The notes below the pieces were generated by a model that saw only the letters and a list, made by a program, of their open reading frames with translations, made no database searches and was not told the origin of the DNA. This document shows, piece by piece, positions 22,288 through 33,660 of a stretch of 64,000 nucleotides of DNA. This DNA comes from Eucalyptus grandis. Taxonomy: Eukaryota; Streptophyta; Magnoliopsida; Myrtales; Myrtaceae. Location of the stretch: contig NC_052615.1 in NCBI RefSeq assembly GCF_016545825.1, positions 22,188,520 to 22,252,519 on the forward strand, read 5' to 3'. Numbering within the stretch: position 1 is the stretch's first letter; the number at the start of each line of letters is the position of its first letter. A program made the translations under genes and the position numbers.

Positions 22288-23571
22288 AAATCATTAGCTG
22301 GAATTGTCAGGGGCTGGGCAACCCCCTGACATTCCAAGAGCTCAGAGCTTTAATTGCTCTTGAAAGGCCCAGTATAGTCTTCCTCATGGAGACCAAAAAC
22401 AAAGCAACAATGGTGGAAGGTATATGCAAGAAAATCCAGTTTCAGCATCTATTTCTAGAAAATCCAACGGGTATAGCAGGGGGATTGGCGCTAATGTGGA
22501 ATGAGGAAGTAACAGTGCAAGTCCAAAGCAGCTCTAAACACTACATTGATGTAAGATGTACTGATTCTACCAGGAAATTAAGCATGCAGATTACATTTAT
22601 TCATGCATCCACAAATTTCGGGGAGAGGCAACAATTATGGCAGCAATTGAAGAGGTTGAAACCACACAGCTCCAGTCCATGGATATGCATGGGGGATTTT
22701 AACGACATTCTATCCGTATGGGAAAAGGTTGGGAAAAGGGAAGCATATACCCAAAGAATAGTAGCTTTCAAATATGCTTAATGAGTTATCTCTTATGGAC
22801 ATGGAAAGCCATGGCTGTGCATTTACATGGGCAAATAACAGAGAAGGGGAAGATCTTGTTAAAAAACGTCTAGATAGAGTTTTGTGTACCTTGGAATGGC
22901 GCGTAATATACCACGATGCAGAAGTTCATGCACTCCCAGCAATCGGATTGGACCACAGTCCTCTGGTTCTCAGCCTTCACCCTGCACAAAAGAAGAGAAA
23001 AAAGGAATTTAGAATGGAGGCATTCTGGTTGGAGAATGATGAATATCATGAAGTAATTCGTGAAGTATGGAACATATTATCAGCCCCTACACAGCCCACT
23101 TTTTCAGCCAAACTTCAAGTGACAGCCAAAAAACTAATACAATGGAGTCAAAAACAGTTTGCACATGCACCTAGAAGGATAAAGGAGTTAACACAGGCCC
23201 TAACAGCAATCACCAATCAGCCACAACAGCATTCCAGCAGACAGGAAATGAAAAGTATTATTCATCAGATCGACACTCTAAGAAAACAGGAAGAGCAATA
23301 CTGGGGAATACGATCGAGAATTAAATGGTTACAGTGAGGAGACAAAAATACAAGCTTCTTTCACGCAACAACAGTGCAAAGGAGGCGTAGAAATCACATC
23401 ACAATGCTGCAAGTGGAAGATGGCAGATGGTGTCGGGATCCAAGAGAAATTAGACATCACATATCTGACTATTACTGCCAGCTATATAAAATAGTAGGGG
23501 AACGAAACTATCAGCCAGTTTTGAGCCAATGCAAATCTCCTATTGATGATCAAATAAACGCATCCCTGGTG
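22284..23571 (+). pseudogene. LINE ORF2 N-terminal part: APE-type endonuclease and linker
   Basis: ATG at 22284 overlaps the ORF1 stop. Endonuclease motifs in order are MKIISWNCQGLGNP, VFLMETKN (metal-binding Glu), CMGDFNDIL and GLDHSPLVLSL. A frameshift near 22775 splits the domain, and a TGA at 23335-23337 interrupts the conserved W-x-x-x-GDKNTSFFH linker. The frame then runs to INASLVA at the insertion edge. The copy lies in inverted orientation relative to its own RT half at 19814-21280. Confidence 0.92.
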
Positions 23572-23585
23572 GCCCCTGCGTACTT
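23572..23585 (+). repeat. Target-site duplication, right copy
   Basis: Exact 14-bp match to 18370-18383. Exon 8 of the sugar transporter resumes here with CTT CAA ATC TTC GGT. Confidence 0.93.
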
Positions 23586-26549
23586 CAAATCTTCGGTTTG
23601 TTTTTTATCCCGGAGTCTCCTAGATGGCTGGTAAGTTGTTTATGGAGGTATCACATGCTCATGAGGAGCCACATAGATCCTTATCATTCTTATTTGAAAA
23701 ATAAAATTTGAATTGTGGAGATCATTTTTACTCTATCCATCTTCATCCAATGGTAACGATTTCCTGTGTGTGATGTCCAAATTTCTTATTCGATGGAGAC
23801 AATTTGAGGGTTGAGTAACCATGACATAATGAAACTTGGATGAGTAGTTGATGGGGGAATCTAAATGGCACAAGTAGCAAGCTGCATGCCATTGAAGAAT
23901 ATTTTGTAGCACACCGCGACGTATCAAAGGCATGGGAATCATTTTGAATTGCTCTTGCACGAAGCACATTACCCTGATAAAATTTTAGACTGAAAATGGG
24001 AAGAGTATTAAAGAATTCAACATCTAACCAAGAATAGCTTTCCACTTGACTGAAATTGAAGTCTAGTGGAAAAAGGAGAATGGCCGGAGGTATAGGCGTT
24101 ACGACTTCCTAGTCAAATACAATTCACGTGAATCATTTTTGTGAGAATGTACTAATTATTTAAAAATCTAAAATCATAATAGGAAGGTGATGTTGTAGGA
24201 ATTACGGAGTGAGGATTCTGCAATTTCCATTAGAAGAAAGATGATTAGTGTAGTTATTGACAGGTAAAAGTCGGTCAAGGAAGGGAGTTTGAAGTCACAT
24301 TGCAAAGACTCCGAGGCAAAAGTGTCGACGTTTCCGAAGAAGCAGCAGATATCAGAGTAATTTTTTTATTTCATTTATCGACAGGAGAGAAGTTGTCGCT
24401 TTCCTTTTCCTTTTGAATATTTCGATTTGTATTGTCTTACAGGACTATACAGAAACCTTTGAGCGGCAAACGCAGTCTAGAATTCTCAATTTGTTTCAAC
24501 AAAGATACGCTCATTCCCTCATAGTAAACCTTCCCTTCAGAATATTCGAATTGCTTCCCATATTTTGCTCTCTTTTTTTTCCCCATGTCCTAATATTTTC
24601 AAAGCTTAGATAGGAGTGGGATTGGTGATGCTTCAACAATTGGGAGGCTCGGATGCATTTCTCTATTATGCGAGCTCTATATTTGAATCAGCTGGTAAAA
24701 ATCATACTATAAATTCGTTAGTTAATCATAAAGAATGAAACTTGGTAACCTTAACTTATTATCCTGACAGACTTTTCCAGCAGCATTGGTACCAGAAGCA
24801 TGGCGATTGCCCAGGTAATAGACTATCTTGAATTGCGCTGGGGAAGATGAATTTTATTTATCACATATTCAATATTCCTTGCCTATTTTGCAGATCCCAG
24901 CAACTGCTCTCAGTGTAATCTTGACAGATAAAGCTGGAAGAAGACCGCTTTTACTGGTGATGAAACCAATACATATCAACGTAATCTCCTAAAGTAAGCC
25001 ACTCATAAGCAAAACCAAGTCTGACCTTCATTTGCAGGTTTCTTCTGCTGGAATGGCCTTGAGTTGCTTTCTTCTAGGATTCTCATTCTTCATGCAGGTA
25101 CTTGAACACTAACTATGCCTACTCATTCTTCTTGATCTCAAGAAGTGGCCTGTTTTTTTGTTTTAATACCATCCTATGAAACCAGGACCTGCAGTATTGG
25201 AAGGAAGTCACTCCCATTTTGGTGTATGTATGCATTATGGTAAGTTTGTGTAACTTGCTTTTCAAACTTATATGGCTAGCTCTCATGATTGAGGGCATAA
25301 TGAGTTGCGGCTTAATCCATTACCAGGCAATAATACACTGGAGAGCATATACTTCGACAAAAGAACAAAGGATTTTGCATCTAATAGTTATTATTCAATT
25401 TTAGAACATATACGGCAAATGAATTTCTTTGTCCGCTCATTGCTCAATCTGTCTAGGACAAGATGGGGAAGAAAAAGAAAAAAGTTGGATCGCAATTTAT
25501 TTCTAGCAGGGCAGCAACAGTCTAATAATTTTTCTTTACAGTAGTGCTGATTCCAAGTCCTCAACCGTCTTTCCAGGAGTAATTGTATTGACATTACTGA
25601 CAGATGATTATTGCTGTTAGGGGTATTCTATAGCTTTCTCACTTGGCATGGCAGGGTTACCGTGGGTTATAATGTCTGAGGTAAATAGATACTTTGAGTC
25701 TAACATTGCACCCTATAATCTCCATTTCAAGATCACATATAGGACTCTCACTTATTTCGATGCTCATATTCGCAATAGGTATTCCCATTGAATGTCAAAG
25801 GGTCGGCTGGAAGCCTGGTGACATTCGCCAAGTGGTCCTGTGCTTGGATCGCTACCTACACTTTCAACTTCATGTTCGAATGGAGTGCAGCCGGTAATGA
25901 ATTCTCCATTTCTCCATCTTGTTCTATAGTTTTCACCAGCTATGCTTCTCTGGAGCCTATACACATGAACTAACAAATCTCTGTCTTGACTATGCTGCTT
26001 TCAGGAACCTTTTTAATTTTCGCATGCATTTGTGGTTTAACTATCTTATTCACTGCGAAGCTAGTGCCGGAGACCAAGGGGCAAGCATTGGAAGAATTGC
26101 AAGCATCACTTGCCCATTTTCTGCAATGAATTCTACTCTGTGTTGAAATCTGAATTGGTAGGATGAAGCAACTAAGATCGGTGTCCGCAACTGTGGCTGA
26201 ACAAGTGTCTGCTTCTATTTTTGGTGCCTAAAAGTCAGCAAATTTTTAGAGGCACCTGTATGCCATGTTGTTGATCGCTTGGCTTATACCAAGACATTAG
26301 GTTGACCTGGATTATCTAAGAATGTAATAATTTTTCGCAACTACTACTTCAAAATATATTCCACTCACCCAGGACAAAGGAGAGGATGTGTCAGACAGTC
26401 TGATACTTGTTACCATGTTTTCATATGATAACATCCACTTGAACTTCGAGAAAGCAAGTATCTGATTTAGATTGCTCAAGTACACTGCACAAAGCTCATT
26501 TTTGCAAAATAAGATGTCATGATCATTATTACATCAATCACATTTGTAA

Positions 26550-27575
26550 AAGATGCCATTTGGATACTAACTTTGCCGTCTCTTTGTTTTGCATCTGCTG
26601 CGGAGTTTTCTCGGCAGTTGTGCTACTTGCTGCATTTCTTGACAAGATTGGTACACATCAAGTAGAAGTTACTGTTAACTGGTGGCATGTTTTTACACTG
26701 CAGACTGTTTATTCTTCACCAGCCAAATCAGGCATAACTGAATAACTGACAGCAGCAGCAAGGCCTATCATGCATTCGTGCTATATATATTTATAACTGT
26801 TCATCTGTCAATATATTGCAAAATAAGCTTTGTTGGAGTGAAGTGAAATGCATGAGACTTAGCAGACTAGCTAAAAGTGACATCTCTATTGGTGACACCA
26901 AACGGATAAGTGGAAGGTGGATCACAACTGGTATTGACATTCTCCCCAATCTTTTTGTGTTACAGTATTTGCTTTTTGGTTCAATCCAACAGTTGCAGCT
27001 CCGGTAAATAGGAGGGTGACGGACTCGATTGGTTGTAAACGAGTAAGAGATCCTCTATCCTTCCCTTTCATTATCAGAATCTCAATGAAGAACCCAACAG
27101 ATCTCATGCGGATTCTCCAAAGACGTATTTTTTTATGCAGGCAATGTGGCTTTCTCAAATATGTTGCGTTGTTCCTGCGTCTTCAGAATTCATCTTCATT
27201 GTCAATGACTCAATTAACAGGCTTAATAATCCAAATCGCATTTCCCACCTTTCAGGCTTATCATATGGATGAGTTCATTCAGATTTAGTGCTGTTGGATG
27301 TTTTTGTGTCAATGCAGTACTGAAATTTGCACTTACAAACAATCTGTCTAGCTGGTTAAGGGATCACCATCAGGAAAAGAAAAGATTCACTTGACTTTCT
27401 TCCTGCTAAGATGCGGGGAAAATATTCACCACCTATTCTTGTGAATGATCAAACCATGGCTTAGGCTATACTGCATTTAATCTACAGAATACTTGGTGGC
27501 TGGATTTTGGAGGAAGACTGCTGAACGGGCTTGGCATTGGGAATACATGTTACATGGTATATGCAAGAAGATTTG
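26550..27575 (+). pseudogene. Remnant of a second ERD6-like gene behind copy A (exons 2-5)
   Basis: Begins about 0.4 kb after the copy A stop. Recognisable pieces: an exon 2-like stretch at 26704-26745 (YSSPAKSGITE, then TAA); an exon 3-like stretch at 26966-27042 after a good tacag acceptor (LLFGSI, then degenerate); an exon 4-like stretch from 27141 (very diverged); and an exon 5-like stretch at 27488-27556 (NTWWLDFGGRLLNG, GNTCYM) with one extra codon compared with [13 protein letters not shown]. The preceding intron end also matches that of the main genes (caagtagaagt). Exon 1 and exons 6-18 are absent. It is homologous to the remnants behind B and C. Confidence 0.8.
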
Positions 27576-28041
27576 GACTCCAGTGGTCAGCAGCTCGGAC
27601 TGTGTCTAATTTGAGCCGAAGATGAAATAGTAATCTAGAAGACTTCATTTTATTCTTTTGATGTAATAGTTTCGAGAGATCTTAGTTGCATAAAGTGGAT
27701 AGATACAATTACAAAGTGGTATAATTACATGAACATGGACAGTGTCAGAGCCCTTACTGTTTGCAAATACGTATGGTCTTATGATGCTCTTCTGTGTAAT
27801 TAGGTTATTTTGGGCCATTACTTTAGATATTTAAATGCAAAGCTACATCTTAAAGAGGCGAATCTTCTAAGAAACAAGTAAAAACGGGTCAGGCTTCCCA
27901 GTTCCAACACACATGCGCGCATGCCCGAAAGATGTTGCTTGACTACTGCTTGATGGTGTAATGCAGCATTACTAACAGGCTCTCCAATATTAATCTGATC
28001 CAATCTTCTAAACTTGAGCTTGTGGCTCTCTCCCCCGACTC

Positions 28042-28073
<32 letters not shown>

Positions 28074-28786
28074 GTAGTGTGCAGTCATTCTATTACTGTC
28101 TCAGATGCTGCTGCCCTCTGTGTCAGACAAGGCATGCGCTTGATTGGAATGCTTTTCCCTGGGGTGTGTCATGTCTGAACTTGAATCCATCTTCTGTCAA
28201 CAGGTTCAAATCAATGGGACCAGACAAATTTTTTTTTGTTCTTCACTTGTTTTATAGCCTCCGCAGTGCAAGGACAATTAAGGAATGACTTTTAAATGAA
28301 ATTCATCTGTGTAAAATTTATAGGAGTCAACAGTTCATTAAATGGTTTACATTTTTTTGCTATCCTATATTCTCATATTTCTGTACCTGTCCTACTATAT
28401 GGTTAATAAAAGACAAAATTATAGGTAACACTCTTTTTCTAATGCCAAATATTCATTCTCAAGAGTTATGTCACGATACTATAACAAGAAAACATTACAA
28501 TGAGTAAGAATATGCTTATCGTTAGACTTTTACTTATCGGTAAGAGCATTATTTGCAACAGGAGAGAATGAAAGTTACATATTTGTCACAAAATAACAAT
28601 TCACTTCCTGTTATTGTAGAATGCCATTTGACTTTACTTTGTAAAGAGCAAAAGGACAGAGTTAAAGAAATCAGTTGGCTTAGGATAGTGCTATCAGTGT
28701 GTGTGTGTGTGTGTGTGTGTGAATACTTTAAGAATCATACTATTGACTTCTAGGACAGTAGGATAAAACTGTTGTATAAACATAGA
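27576..28786. other. Interval before the MED25 fragment, microsatellites only
   Basis: No gene recognised. It holds a C-run plus (CT)n tract near 28040-28074 and a (GT)n tract near 28698-28722. By position it may be MED25 intron or upstream sequence carried by the duplication, but the matching part of the parent lies outside the window. Confidence 0.4.
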
Positions 28787-30200
28787 GTTATATAGTTCAA
28801 GTGTCATTTTTAATTTCTTTAGACAAATTTGTCAAACTGATATATATTGGACGTGTTGTTACTATAAATACACAAAGTCTCTGCCCCCCCACCCCACCAC
28901 ATCCACAGATGCGCAGCAACACAGCTTCCCCAGATGCAGCAGCGGCAGAGACCTCAACAGTTGCAGCCCCAGCACCAACAGATGCAGATGATGCCCCAAC
29001 GACAGCAGCAGATGCAGCAGCTCCAGCTGCAGATGCCACAACTGCAGCAGCAGCAGGAGTCACTGCAGCAACATCTCCAACAGCTGCAGCCGCAACACCC
29101 ACAGCAGCAGCAACAACATGCACCGCGGCAGTTGATGGGGTCTGGAACGGGACAAGGCTATGTCCAAGGTCCAGGGCGTTCACAGTTGATGCCACAGGGA
29201 CCCGTTTCATCACAAGGGCTGCCCAACACTCCTGGCGGGGGATTCATGAGCTAATCTGAGATTCTGAAGTTCCCCACTTAAACCACATTGTGCTCTTCAG
29301 TCCATCCCCCGCTTGAGACGAGTCCTACATTTTTCATTTTCGCTGGATATTAGAATCAGGGACTCACCGTGGAATTTCTATACAGGCCACCTGTTAGGAT
29401 AGATTCCACCTTGTATGGTGATAGCATTATGCAGTATCCTGTACAGATCTTAGTTGCAAAAATGATCATTCTCAATGTTCTGCCGTTCCTTCGTTTATGT
29501 TTCCAAATGAACTTATATGGGTTCTCTGTTCATGCTCGTCTGTTTTGACTACCTTTGGTGGGCTTGAGATCCCTTTTGCATGCGCAAGAGTTTCTATTTA
29601 ACTGCGACTTTCCAAGGTCCAAAATAGTGCTCTCAATTCAATTACTCCTATGTGAAGATATGTGGCAAATAGTGCTCTCAATTTGACTACCCCTATGAGT
29701 TGAGAATGAGTTGGGAAAATATGGCCTAAGAGGCAAAGGTTTCGCATGACTTTACTGCTTTAATAATGCATTTTGCCTAGTACATTGGAAGCATATCCGG
29801 ACCGGCACTGGTTTGGTCCACTGTACTTCTATCCGACCGTTTTACCACCGCCTCATCCTATCCCTGCCGGTTTTCCCTTGCCGGAACCTGCTTACCTCGA
29901 AGCCCAAGCTAGTTCCTAGTTTAGTTATTCTATGGCTTATGTTGCCTTTTGATATGGTTCAGATTTCCTTGTAGAAATTTCTTGGAAACAATGATTTGCG
30001 TTCTGTTGTTATGTCGTTTTGAATTTCCAAGTGGAATGAAAATTATATTTATTTTTCTTACATGCCTATCCCAAGTAAGATGATCAAATTATGCGTCAGA
30101 TCATCCTTGAACGAATATAGACGGCTTCATTTGGAAATTGCTCGGATAAATTTATCTCACTGCCCATTTTCAAGATTTACCAGCATTAACACGCTAATTT
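28787..30200 (+). repeat. Segmental duplicate of the MED25 3' end and flank
   Basis: From 28787 (atatagttcaagtgtcattt) the sequence follows window positions 1-1740, with an internal deletion matching about 93-465 of the parent. Similarity continues through the 3' UTR (gttccccacttaaaccacat, gttttcccttgccggaacct) to about 30200. The parent's GC-rich block (1980-2760) has no counterpart. Confidence 0.9.
28893..29254 (+). pseudogene. MED25 last-exon fragment, truncated and frameshifted
   Basis: This copy keeps the Gln-rich part from PHPQM onward and the tail GTGQGYVQGPGRSQ to PGGGFMS with its TAA. It lacks the exon's 3' splice acceptor and the DMVVFKPQIPSQQ start, because about 370 bp equivalent to 93-465 are deleted. 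Small indels after PHPQM shift the frame relative to the tail, so the open frame from 28934 starts at a chance ATG. No upstream MED25 exons are visible within reach. It cannot encode Mediator function, but serves as a marker of the duplication breakpoint. Confidence 0.85.
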
Positions 30201-30329
30201 CAATCCCCTTTAGCTACAGTTGGTTCCGGGTTTCCATTCTAGATAGGTATGGACATGATAGAATATGAAATTCAGGTATTTTGTTATATCCTATTCACCG
30301 TTTGGTGATTATATTAATAAAGTCAAAAA

Positions 30330-32330
30330 TATTTACATCATATCATTTTACAACAAGTTAAATTATATTAAAAAAAGCGGATTAAATCTCTATGTATTCT
30401 TATTCTATTTCTAACTTATCTTCTTCACTATTTCTCTTTACGCTTCATAATATTTCCATATCTGTTTTTGAGATGTATTGAATGAGATGGTATCACAAAA
30501 CTGACAAAAATCATGCTTGAAAATGGTCAATATGATTTTCGAATAGTGCTACAAATAATTGACTTTCCAAAATTGTAAAACTCTTATTTTATAATTATTT
30601 AAAATTCTTTCTTGAATAAAATTGGTCATTTTAAATATAGCGTCATTTAATGAGTTAGGTAAAGAAGGGGTTTACTCAATATAAATTAAAATTTTATGGA
30701 TTTTATTGTCAAAACCTTCGAATCATACTCACTTTTCAGGATTGGGGTAATAACTAATAAAATTTTCAATTCAATTTTCATATATACATGCAAACGAATT
30801 TTTATTTTTGTTTTGGGCACTTAAAGATCTCATCACATAACATTCAATACTTAAACGTTCAACACTTATTTTTCAGTATGATTGGATGAACCCTAACGCG
30901 ATGATAAATAGAATAAAGATTTCATTTTGGTCTCATTCCTTCTCACCAACATATTGTTAATTTGTTGAATGTGCAATTGACTCTTTTTTTAGAAGAAAGT
31001 TATATATATAATGGGGAAAACTTGACACAATAGTAATGACCCTTTTAAATAAAGTCTAAACTCATAGAATTAATACATTATTCTTATGTTGTCGAAAGAG
31101 GCTCGGATATAGGCACGCCGTCCTCACGACGCTATATATAGGCACAATTCTACGGCTTTTTCCGTTCAGGAGGAACCTAAGTTTCTTTTTTCCCTAAAAA
31201 CCAGCGATGCCTATGCCTAATCTGTATTTTTAAAATTTTAAATCTTATGTAATTGCTAAAATGATTCTGCCACGTGAATCGTTGTATTTCAAAGTTGGAC
31301 AATTATTAGATCAATCAGAAGTGAAAATGGACGATTGTTAACTTTAAAAAAGTTGCTCATACTTTTCTAATTAACGAGAGTTGGTAAATTTTTCTCTCTT
31401 ATTTAAGGACAAGAGCATTAATTAATAAGTTAATTTCTTAGATTCTATGCTACACAACCACCCCAACAAATAATCAAAATCTTTTCAACCACCCTCAAGC
31501 TCTTAAGGGTGGTTGTATTACTTGTCAATGGGATACATTCATTGATTACTATCTTATTTGACAATAATCAAGATAATTGATAAGTAGTCTATGAATTTCT
31601 TATCTATTAAATTTGATTTTAAAACAAGTGTCAAGATTCAATGGATCTCTTATCTTTACTTCTGCAACAAGTTAAATTATATTAAAAAACAGATCAAAAT
31701 ACATGTATATTATTTTAGGGTTAATATCACAAAAATCCACATCAATACATATGTACAATTACTCCAAACTAATCTTTATATCATAAAAATTCTTAGATTG
31801 GTACACCGTGTACCAATCACATTTACCCCAAATTGATCTGTATACCACATTAACCTCAACTATGATACATGAAGAAAAATTTGGGATAAATATGGTACAA
31901 TTATACCAATTTGGGATTTCTTGTAACATAAAAATTAGTTTAGAGTAAATGCAACACAATTCTAACAGTGAGAGTTTTGTGATAAAAATAAGCTTGAAGC
32001 AAATGTGGTACGGGCGCTTTGAGAATTTTCGACGATATTAACCACTGTCTTTACACTTCATAAATGTCTGTGTCTATTTTTGATGTATTTCTATGAGACT
32101 GTATAACAAAACTAGCACAAATGGTGATCTAAAATGGTCAATATAATTTGCCACTAATTATGTAAAGACTCCTTTTCAAAATATAAGATTCTCTCATTTT
32201 ATGAATATTTGAATTTCTTTCCTAAACAATTTTTAAAAAAAAAAAAGTTTAACCACAATTACTGAGAAAGGAAAGAAGAACTTACCAAAAAAAAAAAAAA
32301 CTTACCGAAGTGGTTATTTGATAATATATT
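30330..32330. repeat. Duplicate of the AT-rich intergenic block
   Basis: Aligns with about 3180-5050 and 5870-6790. It lacks the MITE of 5257-5866, giving an empty site near 31300, and lacks the extra internal 1.1-kb repeat. No gene seen. Confidence 0.75.
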
Positions 32331-33660
32331 CGATGAAAATTAAAATTCCACCAACTATATTGTCCAAACTTCTAATAATACTCACTAATCAAGCTTCGGT
32401 AGTAGCTAGTAAAGTTGATCATTTAATTTTCTTTTAAGATGGGGTAAAATTCTACCGACTAAAGTTTATTATTCATATTTAATTTTACTTTAAGATTGAG
32501 TAAATTTATGGAATATTTCAAAGAGTTGTACTCCAACAAGACTGATCTAAACATTGTGCAGTCCATAAGTGGTGATTGAAATGCCTTACTACAAAACCTA
32601 GGGGTGAGCTAAGGAATCGCCCAACTAGGAACCACCAAAATCTAGATCATTCTTGTGAGGATTAATCCGGTTCTCGATTCCAAGTGCGAACCCACCCCCT
32701 AGATCACCCAGACTAGATCAATATTACCTATCGCTTTTTCACAGTATATTGACCATGTGGCTCAATCACTCTCATCCATAGTATATTGACCATATTACTC
32801 ATTGATTTTTCTTCCTTTCAATGTTATATCCCACGGAGTCAAATGTGGGCCCACTCGAGGCTTTTGTTTTTTTATTTGTTTCTTCGTTTTCTTCCGCTTT
32901 CCCTCTTCTTGTTCTCGTTTGTGTTGAAGCATATCAGCAGCACTTCTTCATCTTCCTCTTTCGAGACCTCCATGTACACCAACACTTGGCGGTCTCCAAA
33001 ACATCATGAGCTTCCTTCCTCTCTACCAAGTTGTTGCTCCTCACAAATCCTTAGCACGTCTGGTATAACCACCCCTATGCCAGCGCGAGCTTTCTTGAAG
33101 TGGACAATTTGATCTTTTCCCTCAACTTTTCATCCAGCAAGGTCCATAACATCTGGACGGTCCTTGAACTCTACATTGAGAGACACCCTCACGTTTTTGG
33201 AGATCATCCATGACTGATTCCTAGATCCATCAGGGTATCGAATTGGATTGGTCGGTCCAGTTTTCGAATGAGTCCAAGACCAAGAAGGCCACTTCATGGT
33301 TCTACAAGTTGGGAACTAGGCCTTCTGATTTAGTTTTCGGTTGCAAGTTGGGAATTAGCTCATCTTGGAATTGATCACCCCTGCTTATGCAATCCGTAAT
33401 TGGTGCTTGAAATGCATAGTACAATCAAGAGAGCTTCAACACCAGCAAAACAATCACCACAACCAGAAAGAACTACAAATAAGAGAGATTTTCTATTTAA
33501 GAGAGACAAAAATTACAAGAGAGAAAATTCATATTAAACTTACCATTCTTCAAATTAGAAAATGATGTCATTTATAAGCAAATCTTACCTGAAAAGAGAA
33601 ATGGTGCCATAGAATAAGGGAAATGACATGAAATTGACCCAAATCAGGTCCCTAAATGCC
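32331..33660. other. Unannotated interval upstream of unit B
   Basis: AT-rich at first; 32580-32720 has words such as gaatcgcccaactaggaacc that look like retroelement debris. Short frames at 32786-33112 and elsewhere match nothing I know. No confident feature. Confidence 0.35.

Larger units (their letters stand above)
18384..23571 (-). mobile_element. L1-type LINE with 5' inversion, inserted in ERD6-like copy A
   Basis: The insert is 5188 bp. It starts with a poly-T run (reverse of a poly-A tail) at 18384-18395 and is bounded by a 14-bp target duplication, so the element is minus-oriented. The 3' half (18384 to about 21280, minus) carries reverse transcriptase and RNase H. The other half (about 21280-23571) lies on the plus strand and carries the end of ORF1, the endonuclease and the start of the RT region. 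The last codons before 23571 (NASLVA) continue naturally into the first minus-strand codons near 21280 (PSLDEIKLAVYQLGAMKAPG). That is the expected product of twin priming. The 5' part of ORF1 is missing. Frameshifts and stops make the element inactive. Confidence 0.93.
15536..26129 (+). pseudogene. ERD6-like monosaccharide transporter, copy A, exon 8 split by a LINE
   Basis: MFS sugar porter of the plant ERD6-like group (12 membrane spans; family members are mostly tonoplast H+/sugar facilitators). Exons: 15536-15694, 16990-17052, 17273-17362, 17475-17534, 17912-17977, 18053-18118, 18202-18277, 18364-18383 + 23586-23630, 24264-24356, 24443-24523, 24610-24694, 24771-24814, 24894-24956, 25038-25097, 25186-25239, 25621-25680, 25779-25893, 26005-26129. 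All junctions are GT-AG and in phase; ignoring the insert, 474 codons stay open. Motifs: DTVGRRR (residues 98-104), PESPRWL (209-215), QQLGG (282-286), YYASS (292), DKAGRR (328-333), VPETKG (454-459, followed by Q where B and C have R). The 5188-bp LINE removes a normal product, though the lesion looks recent. ATG 15536 matches the start in B. Confidence 0.9.

Noticed and set aside
18423..23571. Reverse transcriptase, RNase H and zinc-knuckle frames as host genes
   Set aside because: They belong to one inserted LINE, bounded by a target duplication, with frameshifts and stops.
28022..28288. 88-codon frame near the C/CT microsatellite as an upstream MED25 exon
   Set aside because: No MED25-like wording and no convincing splice pair; it includes simple repeat sequence.
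32786..33112. 108-codon frame as a secreted or membrane protein
   Set aside because: The hydrophobic start comes from a T-rich run; no family match, no conservation in the other units.
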